Positions 17,448-25,294 of a DNA stretch of 64,000 nt are shown piece by piece (position 1 is the stretch's first letter; each line of letters begins with the position of its first letter). Origin of the DNA: Streptomyces sp. NBC_00286. Its GTDB lineage: Bacteria; Actinomycetota; Actinomycetes; Streptomycetales; Streptomycetaceae. The notes under the pieces are model-generated. The model worked only from the letters and a program-made list of their open reading frames with translations. It made no database searches and was not told the DNA's origin. Position numbers and translations under genes: made by a program. The stretch covers positions 3,162,001 through 3,226,000 of the forward strand of contig NZ_CP108054.1 in assembly GCF_036173125.1 (NCBI RefSeq). The letters are read 5' to 3'.

Positions 17448-17499
17448 CTGATACTGTCACATCAGCGGGGGCTGACACCACCAGGTGCTGATGTCAGCC
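17448..17499. promoter_or_regulatory. ArsR2 operator region between arsR2 and arsC
   Basis: Two dyads lie in the divergent gap. CTGAT (17448-17452) is mirrored by ATCAG (17461-17465), and GGCTGACA (17470-17477) is mirrored by TGTCAGCC (17492-17499). The half-site TGACA/TGTCA is typical of ArsR/SmtB-family binding sites. Confidence 0.55.
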
Positions 17500-17556
17500 T
17501 CGCCTGATGTCGACGCGAGACAAGACAAGAGAACAAGAGACAAGAGAGACCTCCTG

Positions 17557-17973
17557 ATGTCCGACAAGCCCTCCGTGCTCTTCGTCTGTGTCCACAACGC
17601 CGGCCGTTCCCAGATGGCCGCCGCGTGGCTGACCCACCTGGCCGGGGACCGTGTCGAGGTCCGCTCCGCCGGTTCCAACCCGGGCGCCCAGGTCAACCCG
17701 GCCGCCGTCGAAGCCATGCGCGAGGTCGGCATCGACATCTCCGCCGAGGTCCCCAAGATGCTCACCGTCGACGCCGTCAAGGAGTCGGACGTCTGCATCA
17801 CCATGGGCTGCGGCGACACCTGCCCGGTCTTCCCCGGCAAGCGGTACCTGGACTGGGAGCTCGAGGACCCGGCGGGCCAGGGCGTCGAGGCCGTACGGCC
17901 CATCCGTGACGAGATCAAGAAGCTCATCCAGGGCCTGATCGAGGAGATCGCCCCGGAGCAGAAGACGGCCTGA
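17557..17973 (+). CDS. arsC: Arsenate reductase, low-molecular-weight phosphatase type
   Basis: A 138-residue cytoplasmic reductase converting arsenate to arsenite. The anion-binding P-loop CVHNAGRS (Cys-X5-Arg) is at residues 11-18; the second redox cysteines are in MGCGDTCPVFPG. This is the thioredoxin- or mycothiol-linked class rather than the glutaredoxin class. It is monocistronic, divergent from arsR2-aquaporin, and its product arsenite would be the substrate leaving by the channel. The start ATG follows an AGAGACCTCCTG leader with only a weak Shine-Dalgarno. Confidence 0.95.
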   Translation: MSDKPSVLFVCVHNAGRSQMAAAWLTHLAGDRVEVRSAGSNPGAQVNPAAVEAMREVGIDISAEVPKMLTVDAVKESDVCITMGCGDTCPVFPGKRYLDWELEDPAGQGVEAVRPIRDEIKKLIQGLIEEIAPEQKTA

Positions 17974-18054
17974 GCGGCGGCGAGACGGACCCCACCGCCG
18001 CGTCCGCCCTCCCTCCCGTCCGCCCGTCTGTCCGCCCTCCCGTGCGTCCGTCCG

Positions 18055-18837
18055 TCAGGAGTGGGTGACCTTGATGTCGGAGATGCGGACCTCGCCGTAG
18101 TTCCCCTTGGCACACGGGTCGGAGTTGTCGCAGTTGGCCTGGGTGTAGGCGCCGGCCTTGAAGTAGTTGGTGTCGCCGTCGTGCTCGATCGTGGTCTCCA
18201 GCTTGCCGTTGTAGTACACGTCGATCTCCCCGTCCTGCGCCACGAACTTGGCCTCGAACTCGGTGCCCAGTTGGTAGCTCTCGGTGACGAGGTGGTGGCG
18301 GCTGTCGTCGCCGTCGGTGATGTAGAGCTTCTTACCGTCGAGACGGAAGACCGTGACGTCGTCGTCCCCGCCGTGCACCTGCGCACCGACCAGCTGCGGC
18401 TTCTCCTTGGGCAGCTTCATGAACGCCTCGTTGACCACGAGCGTGTGCTTGCCCTCCGTGGTGGACCACTCGACCTCGTCCGCCCCGTTGTCGGTCATCT
18501 CCCGCAGCTCGGAGCGCGGGTAACTGGAGCCTCCGGTCGTCACACCGTTGACGGCGGCCCGGAACAGGACCGCGTCACAGCCGTCCTCGACCCGGAACCA
18601 GGGCTTGGCGGAGAAGGTCGCCAGCTTGGGCTGGGTGATCTCGGTGGGGTCCTCGTCCTCGCCGGTGGGCAGGGTCAGCTTCCAGTTCGTCAGGTCGAGG
18701 ACGTCCGCCGGGTACGCGCACCGGGCGCCGGCCGGCTCGTACGAGGGCGACGTGGCGGCTTGCGCGGACAGCGTGAACGCGGCGGTCGAGACGGCCGCGG
18801 TGATGCCCGCCAGTACGAGCGTCCGGGTGCTGGGCAT
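18055..18837 (-). CDS. Secreted PL7 alginate lyase
   Basis: A 260-residue extracellular lyase. A signal peptide covers residues 1-27 (ends AQA-ATS). The three PL7 motifs are present: SYPRSELREM (R-x-E-L-R), QVHG, and YFKAGAYTQ with the catalytic Tyr. These residues cleave alginate by beta-elimination. In PL7 the QVH form is usually linked to polymannuronate preference and QIH to guluronate, so I expect polyM activity. The gene is isolated; the 80-bp gap after arsC is pyrimidine-rich (CCGTCCGCCC-type repeats) without a gene. No other alginate-use genes are in this window. Confidence 0.93.
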   Translation of the reverse strand: MPSTRTLVLAGITAAVSTAAFTLSAQAATSPSYEPAGARCAYPADVLDLTNWKLTLPTGEDEDPTEITQPKLATFSAKPWFRVEDGCDAVLFRAAVNGVTTGGSSYPRSELREMTDNGADEVEWSTTEGKHTLVVNEAFMKLPKEKPQLVGAQVHGGDDDVTVFRLDGKKLYITDGDDSRHHLVTESYQLGTEFEAKFVAQDGEIDVYYNGKLETTIEHDGDTNYFKAGAYTQANCDNSDPCAKGNYGEVRISDIKVTHS

Positions 18838-18944
18838 GAAGGGTTCCTCACGGTCGGGGACTTCGGTACGCGCCGACGCGCACCCTAAGCCGTCGCGCCC
18901 GGGACCGGTCCCCGAACCCCTGCCCTACAGACCGTCAACTCACG

Positions 18945-19031
18945 TCAGAACCTGGACGATTCAGGTCGTACGAGGCCCGTCTGGTAGGCGATGACGACGA
19001 GTTGGGCGCGGTCGCGGGCGGCCCACCAAGG
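18945..19031 (-). pseudogene. C-terminal remnant of a LuxR-type response regulator
   Basis: The minus strand reads WAARDRAQLVVIAYQTGLVR followed by PES and a stop at 18945. This is the standard last helix of NarL/LuxR-type DNA-binding domains. Nothing upstream continues the protein; the right end of the tnpB element lies about 55 bp away. The gene was probably cut by insertion or deletion at this element. Confidence 0.65.
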
Positions 19032-19261
19032 CTGTCCCCGCAGGGACCGGCTCATCGTTGTGCGGCTACTGCGACTGCGGCTAGTCAACTACCCGTCGCT
19101 AAAGCATCGCTAAAGCGCTGGGCTTGCACAACGGGCATCACTGGGTGTGATGCTGCGTTTGCGTCCGGTCCCACCCCGGGGTGTCCGGGGTAGGGCAGGG
19201 GCCGTTGACTGGGCCCCGCGTCGCCACAACTCCCACGCGCGTGCGCGGATGTTGCGGGAGC

Positions 19262-19303
19262 CTCCCCCACTCTCGGCTTCGCTCGAGCGGGAGGTGCCCC
19301 CAT
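19262..19303 (+). repeat. Hairpin repeat copy 1 (in tnpB)
   Basis: About 42 bp beginning CTCCCCCACTCTCGGCTTCG and ending GGGAGGTGCCCCCAT. CTCCC pairs with GGGAG and an inner CTCG pairs with CGAG. It splits the tnpB codons between HAD and SRNIRARAW. Confidence 0.85.
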
Positions 19304-19507
19304 CGGTCCGCGTGATCAACGAATCCGCAGTTCCGGCACGCGAACCAGGCCTGACTCACCCGGTTCGCCTTGTCGATGTGGCCGCACTCGGCGCAGGTGC
19401 GGGAGGTGTACGCCGGATCGACGTGCACCACCGGTACCCCGGCCTTGCGTGCCTTGTACGCGATGAACTGTCCCAGCTGATGAAAGGACCAGCTGTGCAG
19501 GGTGGCC

Positions 19508-19544
19508 CTCCCCCACTGCCTCAAGGGCGTGGGAGGTGCCCCCA
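19508..19544 (+). repeat. Hairpin repeat copy 2 (in tnpB)
   Basis: A 37-bp variant, CTCCCCCACTGCCTCAAGGG then CGTGGGAGGTGCCCCCA. The ends match the other copies while the centre differs, so the conserved parts are the C-run and the GGGAGGTGCCCCCA end. Confidence 0.8.
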
Positions 19545-19610
19545 GGCTTGCGAAGCCGTACCCGCTCGCGGATGCCTGTGAGGTCTTCCAGGGCGATCCC
19601 GCGACCGGTG

Positions 19611-19652
19611 CTCCCCCACGCTCGGCTTCGCTCGCGCGGGAGGTGCCCCCAT
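19611..19652 (+). repeat. Hairpin repeat copy 3 (in tnpB)
   Basis: CTCCCCCACGCTCGGCTTCG followed by CTCGCGCGGGAGGTGCCCCCAT in two parts; nearly identical to copy 1. It separates HVVAEA from TGRGIALEDL in tnpB and shifts the frame. Confidence 0.85.
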
Positions 19653-20459
19653 CGCCTCGGCCACCACATGTTTCGCGATCTTGTGGTTGATGTCCTTCGC
19701 CCGCCTGGCCTCCTTGCGCCGCCGCTTCTTCAACCGGCGCTTGGCGGACGGGGTGTTCTTCTTCTGCAGCTTGGTGCGCAAGCCGCGTTCCCGGACCCGG
19801 ACGCGGTTGAGTTCACGTCCGGCCATGATCTCGCCGTCCGAGGTGGTGGCGATGTTCACGATGCCCAGATCGATCCCGAGGAAGTCCACCGGGTCGGTGT
19901 TCGGCTCGGCCTCGGGGACCTCGCAGGTCGCGTTCAGGAACCACATGCCGTCCCGCTCCAGCAGGTCGGACTCGCCCTTGCGGTACAGCGCCAGAGTGGC
20001 CAGCTGCTCGGGCGAGGCGGTGAACGCCACGCCCTTGACCCGCCCGGAGACCGTCCAGATCGACACCGTCCGATCCGGAATCTGCCAGGACAGCATGCGG
20101 TCGTCGTACGGCTGCGCGCCCTGAGGGCGGAAGGCGATCGGCTTCTCGGTCGCCCGGCGGTAGCGCTTGGAGCCGGGCCGGCCCAGATTTCCGGCCTTCC
20201 GGTTCGCCCTGAGCGTGGTGTACGCGTCGCAGGTCTTCTTGATGACGTGCTGGGCAGCCTGCGCTCCCAGGCCCCAGCGGGACTTGACCTCGCCGTAGAC
20301 ACGGCTGCGCAAGGGGAAGTTCTTGAACTCCTCGTGCTCGAAGGCCACCCCACTCACCCAGGTGGCGGCCTGGTTGCAGGCGTGCAGGGTCGCCTCGAGT
20401 GCCGCCGCCTGCACGGGCGTCGGCAGCAGCTTGACCTGCACCACCAGCTTCACAAGCAC

Positions 20460-21012
20460 CGAAAGTACACACCTGCGCGAGGCAGAACCGTACGTTCGAA
20501 GTCGACCACCTGAACGAGTGACACGCAGGCCGTACGTCGACGCCTCGACCGGACGAGCCCCGCGCACGAGATGGCTGCCGCCAGGGTGAGCTGGGTACGG
20601 GTTCTCATGCCGCCTCAGGCTCCCCGTGCGGGGGCCTCGCGTCGTCGTGCCTGTGCTGGTACTGGGCTGCTTCGGTCGCCGTACGCGCGTTCCGGGGCGT
20701 AGTTCGCAGGTACGACCCGGACTCGCCGGAGCGGCCTAAGCTGCGGGTCCGTTGTGGCTGGTCGCGCAGTTCCCCGCGCCCCCAGAGGGCGCCGTACCGC
20801 ACCGGACTTGGCACCGGTCACCGGTGCTGGTGTGCTGTGCCCACCCTCCCCCACTCTCGGCTTCGCTCGAGCGGGGGGACCCCCATCGCCCTGCGGAACG
20901 ATTGCCCACAGCGGTAGCCGGTGGAACCGTCCGCTGCCGTGACCGGGCCGCTCGCAGTGTTCGCTTCTATCGTGGAAGCACACTGAACGGTCGGCGTCGA
21001 GGCGGGCAGCTC
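20460..21012. other. Intergenic stretch with two repeat families
   Basis: No gene is supported. It holds the left end of the tnpB element, a copy of the GTGGCTGGTCGCGC family at 20741-20800 (with GTTCCCCGCGCCCC), and hairpin repeat copy 4 at 20846-20886. The promoter of the phosphatase gene is likely near 20965 (TTCTATCGTGG). Confidence 0.7.
20846..20886 (+). repeat. Hairpin repeat copy 4 (intergenic)
   Basis: CTCCCCCACTCTCGGCTTCG then a CTCGAGCGGGGGGACCCCCAT ending, given here in two parts. It differs from the tnpB copies only in the right arm (GGGGGACCCCCAT instead of GGAGGTGCCCCCAT). Confidence 0.85.
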
Positions 21013-22242
21013 ATGAGGGAACCGCAGATCGATTACGCGGCCGTTTTCCGGGCGCTTCCCGGCATGGTGGCGCTGCTTACGCCGGACCTTGTGTATGTCG
21101 ACGCCAACGAGGACTTTCTGCGGCTGGCCGGGCGTACCCGTGAGCAGTTGCTGGGCCGCTATATCTTCGACGTCTTCCCGGAGAACCCGAACGATCCGGC
21201 GGCGGCCGGTATGCGGGAGACCAGGGAGTCGATGCTGCGGGTGGTGGAAACCGGGGAGCGCGACACCATGGCGCTGCTCCGCTACGACATCGAGGACCCC
21301 GAGCGCCCCGGCCACTGGCAGGAGCACTACTGGAGCCCGGTCAACGCACCCGTCCACGGCCCCGACGGGAACGTAGTGCTGATCGTGCACCGGGTGGAGG
21401 AGGTCACCGAACTCATCCGCGCCCGCGGCGGCCCGGGCGGCGACCCGCAGGCCCGTGTGCTGGAGGCCGAGCTCTACACCCGTTCCCGTGAACTGCAGGA
21501 GGTCAACGAACGCCTCCGCAGGGCGCACGCCCGCGAACGTGAGGTCGCTCTGGCCCTGCAGGCGGCGTTGCTGCCCACTCCCCGCCCGCTCGGGAACCAC
21601 CGAGCGGCCGTGCGCTACCGGCCCGCCATCGGGGCCCTGAACGTGTGCGGCGACTGGTACGACCTGGTCGAACTGCCCAGCAACCGCATCTCGGTCGCCG
21701 TGGGCGACGTCGTCGGCCACGGGCTCGCGGCAGCCTGTGTGATGGGACAGCTGCGCAGTGCGCTCAGCGCGGCCTCCCGAGTCGCCGACGGCCCGGCGCA
21801 GGCACTGGAGGTCCTCAGCCTGTACGCCCGATTCGTGGACGGAGCCGAGTCGACCACCGCGGTGAAGGCCTACGTCGACTGGGACAGCCACACCATCACC
21901 TACAGCAGTGCCGGTCACCTGCCCCCGGCCCTGCTCCACCCCGACGGCACCGTGACCTTCCTCGACGGGGCCACCGACCCGCCGCTCGGCGCCAGACCCG
22001 AACATGTCCCCCGCCCCCAGGCCGACCTGCCCTTCGCCGAAGGCGCCACCCTGGTCCTGTACACGGACGGCCTGGTCGAACGCCGCACCGAGGACATCGA
22101 CACCGGCCTGGCCCGCCTCGCCGACTCCCTGACCCGCCATCGCAAGTCCGACCCCGAGCCCCTGGCCGACGCACTCTTGGCGGACCTGCTCCCGTCCACG
22201 GGCAGCACGGACGACACGGCCCTGGTCGTCATCCGCCTCTAG
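21013..22242 (+). CDS. PAS-SpoIIE protein phosphatase
   Basis: A 409-residue soluble PPM-type phosphatase. An N-terminal PAS domain covers about 8-130 (VALLTPDLVYVDANEDFLRL, TREQLLGRYIFDVFPENP), a coiled linker 140-185, then the SpoIIE domain with metal-binding Asp in VCGDWYDLVEL, AVGDVVGHGLAAA, SSAGHLPPALL and GSTDDTALVVIRL. In Streptomyces such proteins dephosphorylate anti-anti-sigma factors in partner-switching cascades. ATG 21013 follows GAGGCGGG. No anti-sigma or STAS gene is adjacent, so its partner is elsewhere. Confidence 0.92.
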   Translation: MREPQIDYAAVFRALPGMVALLTPDLVYVDANEDFLRLAGRTREQLLGRYIFDVFPENPNDPAAAGMRETRESMLRVVETGERDTMALLRYDIEDPERPGHWQEHYWSPVNAPVHGPDGNVVLIVHRVEEVTELIRARGGPGGDPQARVLEAELYTRSRELQEVNERLRRAHAREREVALALQAALLPTPRPLGNHRAAVRYRPAIGALNVCGDWYDLVELPSNRISVAVGDVVGHGLAAACVMGQLRSALSAASRVADGPAQALEVLSLYARFVDGAESTTAVKAYVDWDSHTITYSSAGHLPPALLHPDGTVTFLDGATDPPLGARPEHVPRPQADLPFAEGATLVLYTDGLVERRTEDIDTGLARLADSLTRHRKSDPEPLADALLADLLPSTGSTDDTALVVIRL

Positions 22243-22248
22243 GCAGGC

Positions 22249-23493
22249 TCAAGCAGCGTCGGCCGTACCTGCAGTGTCGGCCGGCTCCGCGGTGCCGGGC
22301 AGCCACAGGTCCGGGCCGAAGACCTCGTAACGGATGTTGCGGGCCGGGACTCCGGCGCGCAGGAGTTGCGTACGTACGGAGCGCATGAACGGCAGCGGGC
22401 CGCACAGATAGACCGTGGCGTCGGCCGGGATGTCGACGTCGGCGAGGTCCATGAGGCCGGAACGGTCACCGGGGGCCGTGTTGCCAGGACCCGGCTGCTC
22501 GTACCAGAAGCGGGTGCTCGCCCGCGGCAGCCGGGCGGCCAGCGACCGGGTCTGGGCGCGCAGCGCGTGCTCGGCCGGGGAGCGGTCGGCGTGCAGGACC
22601 AGTACGGGCCTCTCGGAACCGGTCGCGGCGAGCCGGTCGAGCATGCCCACCATCGGGGTGCAGCCGATACCCGCGGAGACCAGGACGACCGGGGTGTCGT
22701 CCTCGTCGAGCACCACGTCGCCGCACGGGGCGGAGAGGGTGAGTTCGTCACCGGGCCGTATGCGTTCGTGCAGCAGCGTGGAGACCTCGCCGTCCGGGGT
22801 GCCGTCGGCGCCCGCCACGCGTTTGACGGTGATACGGCGCAGGTCGCCGCCCGGGTCGGAGGACAGGCTGTACTGGCGCAGCTGGCGCACTCCGTCCGGC
22901 ATGCGCACGCGGACACTGACGTACTGGCCCGCGCGGGCCCGGGGAGCGGGCTCGCCGTCGGCGGGGCGGAGGAGGAAGGAGGCCACGTCTGCCGTCTCCT
23001 CGTGACGTTCGACGACCGTCCACTGCCGCCAGATCTCGCCCGGCTGTACGCCTGCCTCCTGGTACAGCAGGGTCTCGCGGGCGATGAGCGCGCCGGCCAT
23101 CAGCCAGTACACCTCGTCCCAGGCGGCCGCGACCTCGGGGGTGACCGCGTCGCCCAGTACCTCGGCGATCGCGCCGAACAGGTACTTGTGCACGATCACG
23201 TACTGGTCCTCGGTGACGCCGACTGCGGTGTGCTTGTGGGCGATGCGGGCCAGCAGGGCGTCGGGGCGGGCCTCGGGGTCCGCGAGGAGGGCGGTCGCAA
23301 AGCCCGCGATGGAGCCGGCCAGGGCCCGGCGCTGTGCTCCGCTGGCCTGGTTGCTTCGGTTGAACATGCCGTCCAGCAGTTCGGGGCGGTCGCGGAACAT
23401 GGCGCCGTAGAAGCGGGTGGTGATCTCGTCGAGGTGCTCGGCCACCACGGGGAGGGTGGCGCGTATGACGGCGGCGGACTCTTCGGACAGCAT
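22249..23493 (-). CDS. hmp: Flavohemoglobin (nitric oxide dioxygenase)
   Basis: A 414-residue protein converting NO and O2 to nitrate in the cytoplasm. The globin domain (1-140) has distal Tyr29 in FYGAMF and proximal His88 in IAHKHTAVGV. The FAD domain has RQYSLSSDPG, and the NAD domain VVLVSAGIGCTPMVGML and VYLCGPLPFMRSV. ATG 23493 is chosen because GGGAGG precedes it; the frame is open further upstream but lacks homology. It is convergent with the SpoIIE gene with 6 bp between stops. I saw no clear NsrR site in the promoter region. Confidence 0.95.
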   Translation of the reverse strand: MLSEESAAVIRATLPVVAEHLDEITTRFYGAMFRDRPELLDGMFNRSNQASGAQRRALAGSIAGFATALLADPEARPDALLARIAHKHTAVGVTEDQYVIVHKYLFGAIAEVLGDAVTPEVAAAWDEVYWLMAGALIARETLLYQEAGVQPGEIWRQWTVVERHEETADVASFLLRPADGEPAPRARAGQYVSVRVRMPDGVRQLRQYSLSSDPGGDLRRITVKRVAGADGTPDGEVSTLLHERIRPGDELTLSAPCGDVVLDEDDTPVVLVSAGIGCTPMVGMLDRLAATGSERPVLVLHADRSPAEHALRAQTRSLAARLPRASTRFWYEQPGPGNTAPGDRSGLMDLADVDIPADATVYLCGPLPFMRSVRTQLLRAGVPARNIRYEVFGPDLWLPGTAEPADTAGTADAA

Positions 23494-23758
23494 GAAGCCT
23501 CCCGGCGGCGGGGTGGGTTGGATGAGGGGGTTCGCGAAGCTGAGGGTGAACTCGGCTGCGGTGTCGCCGACTTGGCGTCCGCTGATCCTGTATAGCAAGC
23601 GGAGGGTGCCGTTTCGCGGGGTAACGGGGCCCCGCGCCCCAAGCGGGGACCACCGGCCCCGGGAGTGAGGGCCTCCGGCCCAAGGGGACGGTGCGGATCA
23701 GGGCCGACTGGCCCTGGACAGCGACTTGCCTCCGGCGGTCGGGCAGGGGGGTTCCTTC

Positions 23759-24276
23759 CCCAGCCCCGCCCCTTCCCGAAACTGGGGGCTACGCCCCCAG
23801 GCCCCCTGCCTCCGGCGGGTGGGTGGGCGCTTTCGGCGGGTGGGTGGGTTTGCGAGGTGGGCGGGGTGCCTGCGGGGGTGGGCGCCTACCGCGAAGGTGG
23901 GTGGGGCGCTTTCGGCGAGTGGGTGGGTTCTTGGGGTGGTGGGGCGCCTGCGGCGAGTGGGTGGGTTCTTGGGGTGGTGGGGCGCCTGCGGCGAGTGGGT
24001 GGGGTGCCTACCGGGGTGGGTGGGCGCTTTCGGCGAGTGGGTGGGTTCTTGGGGTGGGTGGGGCGCCTGCGGGGGGGGTGGGCGCCTACCGCGGGTGGGT
24101 GGGGCGCTTTCGGCGGGTGGATGGGTTCTTGGGGTGGGTGGGGCGCCTGCGGGGGGGATGGGCGCCTACCGCGGGTGGGTGGGCGCTTTCGGCGGGTGGG
24201 TGGGTTCTTGGGGTGGTGGGGCGCCTTCGGCGGGTGGGTGGGGCGCCTACCGGGGTGGGAGGTGACAGTCGTGTCG
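23759..24276 (+). repeat. G-rich tandem array with shared flank
   Basis: It begins with a block CCCCAGCCCCGCCCCTTCCC and a dyad GGGGGCTACGCCCCC. It continues for more than 430 bp as imperfect units of GGTGGGTGGGTTCTTGGGG, GGCGCCTGCGGCGAGTGGGT, GGCGCTTTCGGCGGGTGGGT and GGCGCCTACCGCGGGTGGGT. Runs of three to seven G on the plus strand could form G-quadruplexes. All frames look open because of base composition and no protein is credible. It fills the gap between the divergent hmp and iclR genes. Confidence 0.9.
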
Positions 24277-24277
24277 C

Positions 24278-24358
24278 GGCTGCGGGTGCGTTGTGGCTGG
24301 TCGCGCCCGCGCGGCGGAGCCGCAAATGTCACAGCCCCGCGCCCCTTACGGGGCGCCC
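24278..24358 (+). repeat. Dispersed intergenic repeat after the G-rich array
   Basis: Reads CTGCGGGTGCGTTGTGGCTG, GTCGCGCCCGCGCGGCGGAG, CCGCAAATGTCACAGCCCCG and a GCGCCCCTTACGGGGCGC hairpin. Same block as 15815-15892. It ends about 50 bp before the IclR gene and may act as its upstream terminator. Confidence 0.8.
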
Positions 24359-24410
24359 TTTACGTGGCCCGACGTTTGCCTGTGCCGTGTGCCAGGCGCA
24401 CGCTGGGCTT

Positions 24411-25169
24411 ATGGCTGGAGGCGAAGGGCCTACCCTCATCAACTCCGTACAGCGGGCTTTGCGGCTGCTGGAGGCTGTTGGTGCGCATGAGAATGGGGCG
24501 CCTGCCAAGCAGTTGGCTCGGGAGACTGAGTTGCCGTTGGCTACCGCTTATCACCTGTTGCGGACGTTGGTGCATGACGGGTACGTGCGGAAACTGGATG
24601 ACGGCGGGTACATCCTGGGCGACAAGCTGAAGACGTTGCATACCGCTGGGCGCGGGCAGGCTCTGCTCAGTCGGGTTCGGCCGACGCTTGCGGCGTTGCG
24701 GGATGAGTTTTCTACTGCCGCCTACCTCACCTTTTATGAGGACGGCGAGATCCGGGTTGCCGAGATCGTCGACGGACCTCGGGCGCCCCGGGTGGATCTC
24801 TGGGTGGGGTTCGAGGACGCCGGGCATGCCACCGCGCTCGGCAAGTCCGTACTGCGTGAACTGGACGACGAGTCACGCAAGGACTACCTGTCCCGGCACA
24901 CCATGTCCGACCTCACGCCCCGTACCATCACCAGCCCTCCGGAACTGCTCCGGCGCGTCGACTCCTCGCCCGTGGCGCCGGCCGTCACGGATCTGGAGGA
25001 GTACACCCTCGGCACCGTCTGCGTCGCGGTGCCCGTCTACAGCGGGAACACGCTCGGCTCACTCGGCGTCTCTCTGCCGAAGGACCGGCTCTCCAAGCTC
25101 GAGGAGATCCGGGCGCGGCTGATCCCGACGGCGAGCCGGGTGACCAGGGGGCTTTCGCTCACCACGTGA
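24411..25169 (+). CDS. IclR-family transcriptional regulator
   Basis: A 252-residue regulator. The HTH is at about 10-70 (INSVQRALRLLEAVGAHENG, AKQLARETELPLATAYHLLR), and the IclR effector domain follows (GFEDAGHATALGKSVL, VTDLEEYTLGTVCVAVPVYS, TLGSLGVSLPKDRL). ATG 24411 follows no strong Shine-Dalgarno. Its upstream side is filled with repeats, so its target is unclear; the downstream phosphatase gene is separated by 125 bp. Confidence 0.9.
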   Translation: MAGGEGPTLINSVQRALRLLEAVGAHENGAPAKQLARETELPLATAYHLLRTLVHDGYVRKLDDGGYILGDKLKTLHTAGRGQALLSRVRPTLAALRDEFSTAAYLTFYEDGEIRVAEIVDGPRAPRVDLWVGFEDAGHATALGKSVLRELDDESRKDYLSRHTMSDLTPRTITSPPELLRRVDSSPVAPAVTDLEEYTLGTVCVAVPVYSGNTLGSLGVSLPKDRLSKLEEIRARLIPTASRVTRGLSLTT

Positions 25170-25294
25170 CCGTGGACCCTTTGCTCATCATCTGAAAACG
25201 CACTCCTTGCGGCAGCCCCCATCCAGCCCGTTTCCTGGATGAACCGGACATTCCTGGGGGCGACCCCACGACAGGTGAGGAGTGCGGACACCAC

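Larger units (their letters stand above)
19110..20459 (-). pseudogene. tnpB: TnpB (IS605 OrfB), interrupted three times by a hairpin repeat
   Basis: Start GTG 20459 (LVKLVVQVKLLPTPVQAAAL). The RuvC Asp is in FLGIDLGIVNIATTS, then a basic RRLKKRRRKEARRAKDINHK. After HVVAEA the frame is broken by repeat copy 19611-19652; the gene resumes as TGRGIALEDLTGIRERV with the catalytic Glu. It breaks again at copy 19508-19544 and resumes as RATLHSWSFHQLGQF, with the zinc finger CAECGH...CRNCG and last RuvC Asp in FVDHAD. It breaks a third time at copy 19262-19303 and resumes as SRNIRARAWELW. All catalytic residues are conserved around the insertions, so the family can be rebuilt by removing them. Confidence 0.85.
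19083..20600 (-). mobile_element. IS200/IS605-type element carrying only tnpB, decayed
   Basis: The element holds a broken tnpB and no tnpA. Its 3' boundary probably lies near 19083-19110, where the minus strand reads GCTTTAGCGACGGGTAGTTG, preceded by a related GCTTTAGC copy, a pattern expected for the structured right end and guide-RNA region of TnpB elements. The left boundary is uncertain, between 20460 and 20600. Boundaries are inferred, not proven. Confidence 0.55.

Noticed and set aside
23759..24276. Possible CRISPR array
   Set aside because: Units are contiguous, of irregular length and without unique spacers; no cas genes are present.
23665..24630. Several overlapping plus- and minus-strand open frames across the G-rich array, some continuous with the IclR gene
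   Set aside because: The frames are open because the sequence is a Gly/Trp/Arg-coding repeat; there are no domains, and the IclR protein has a normal start at 24411.
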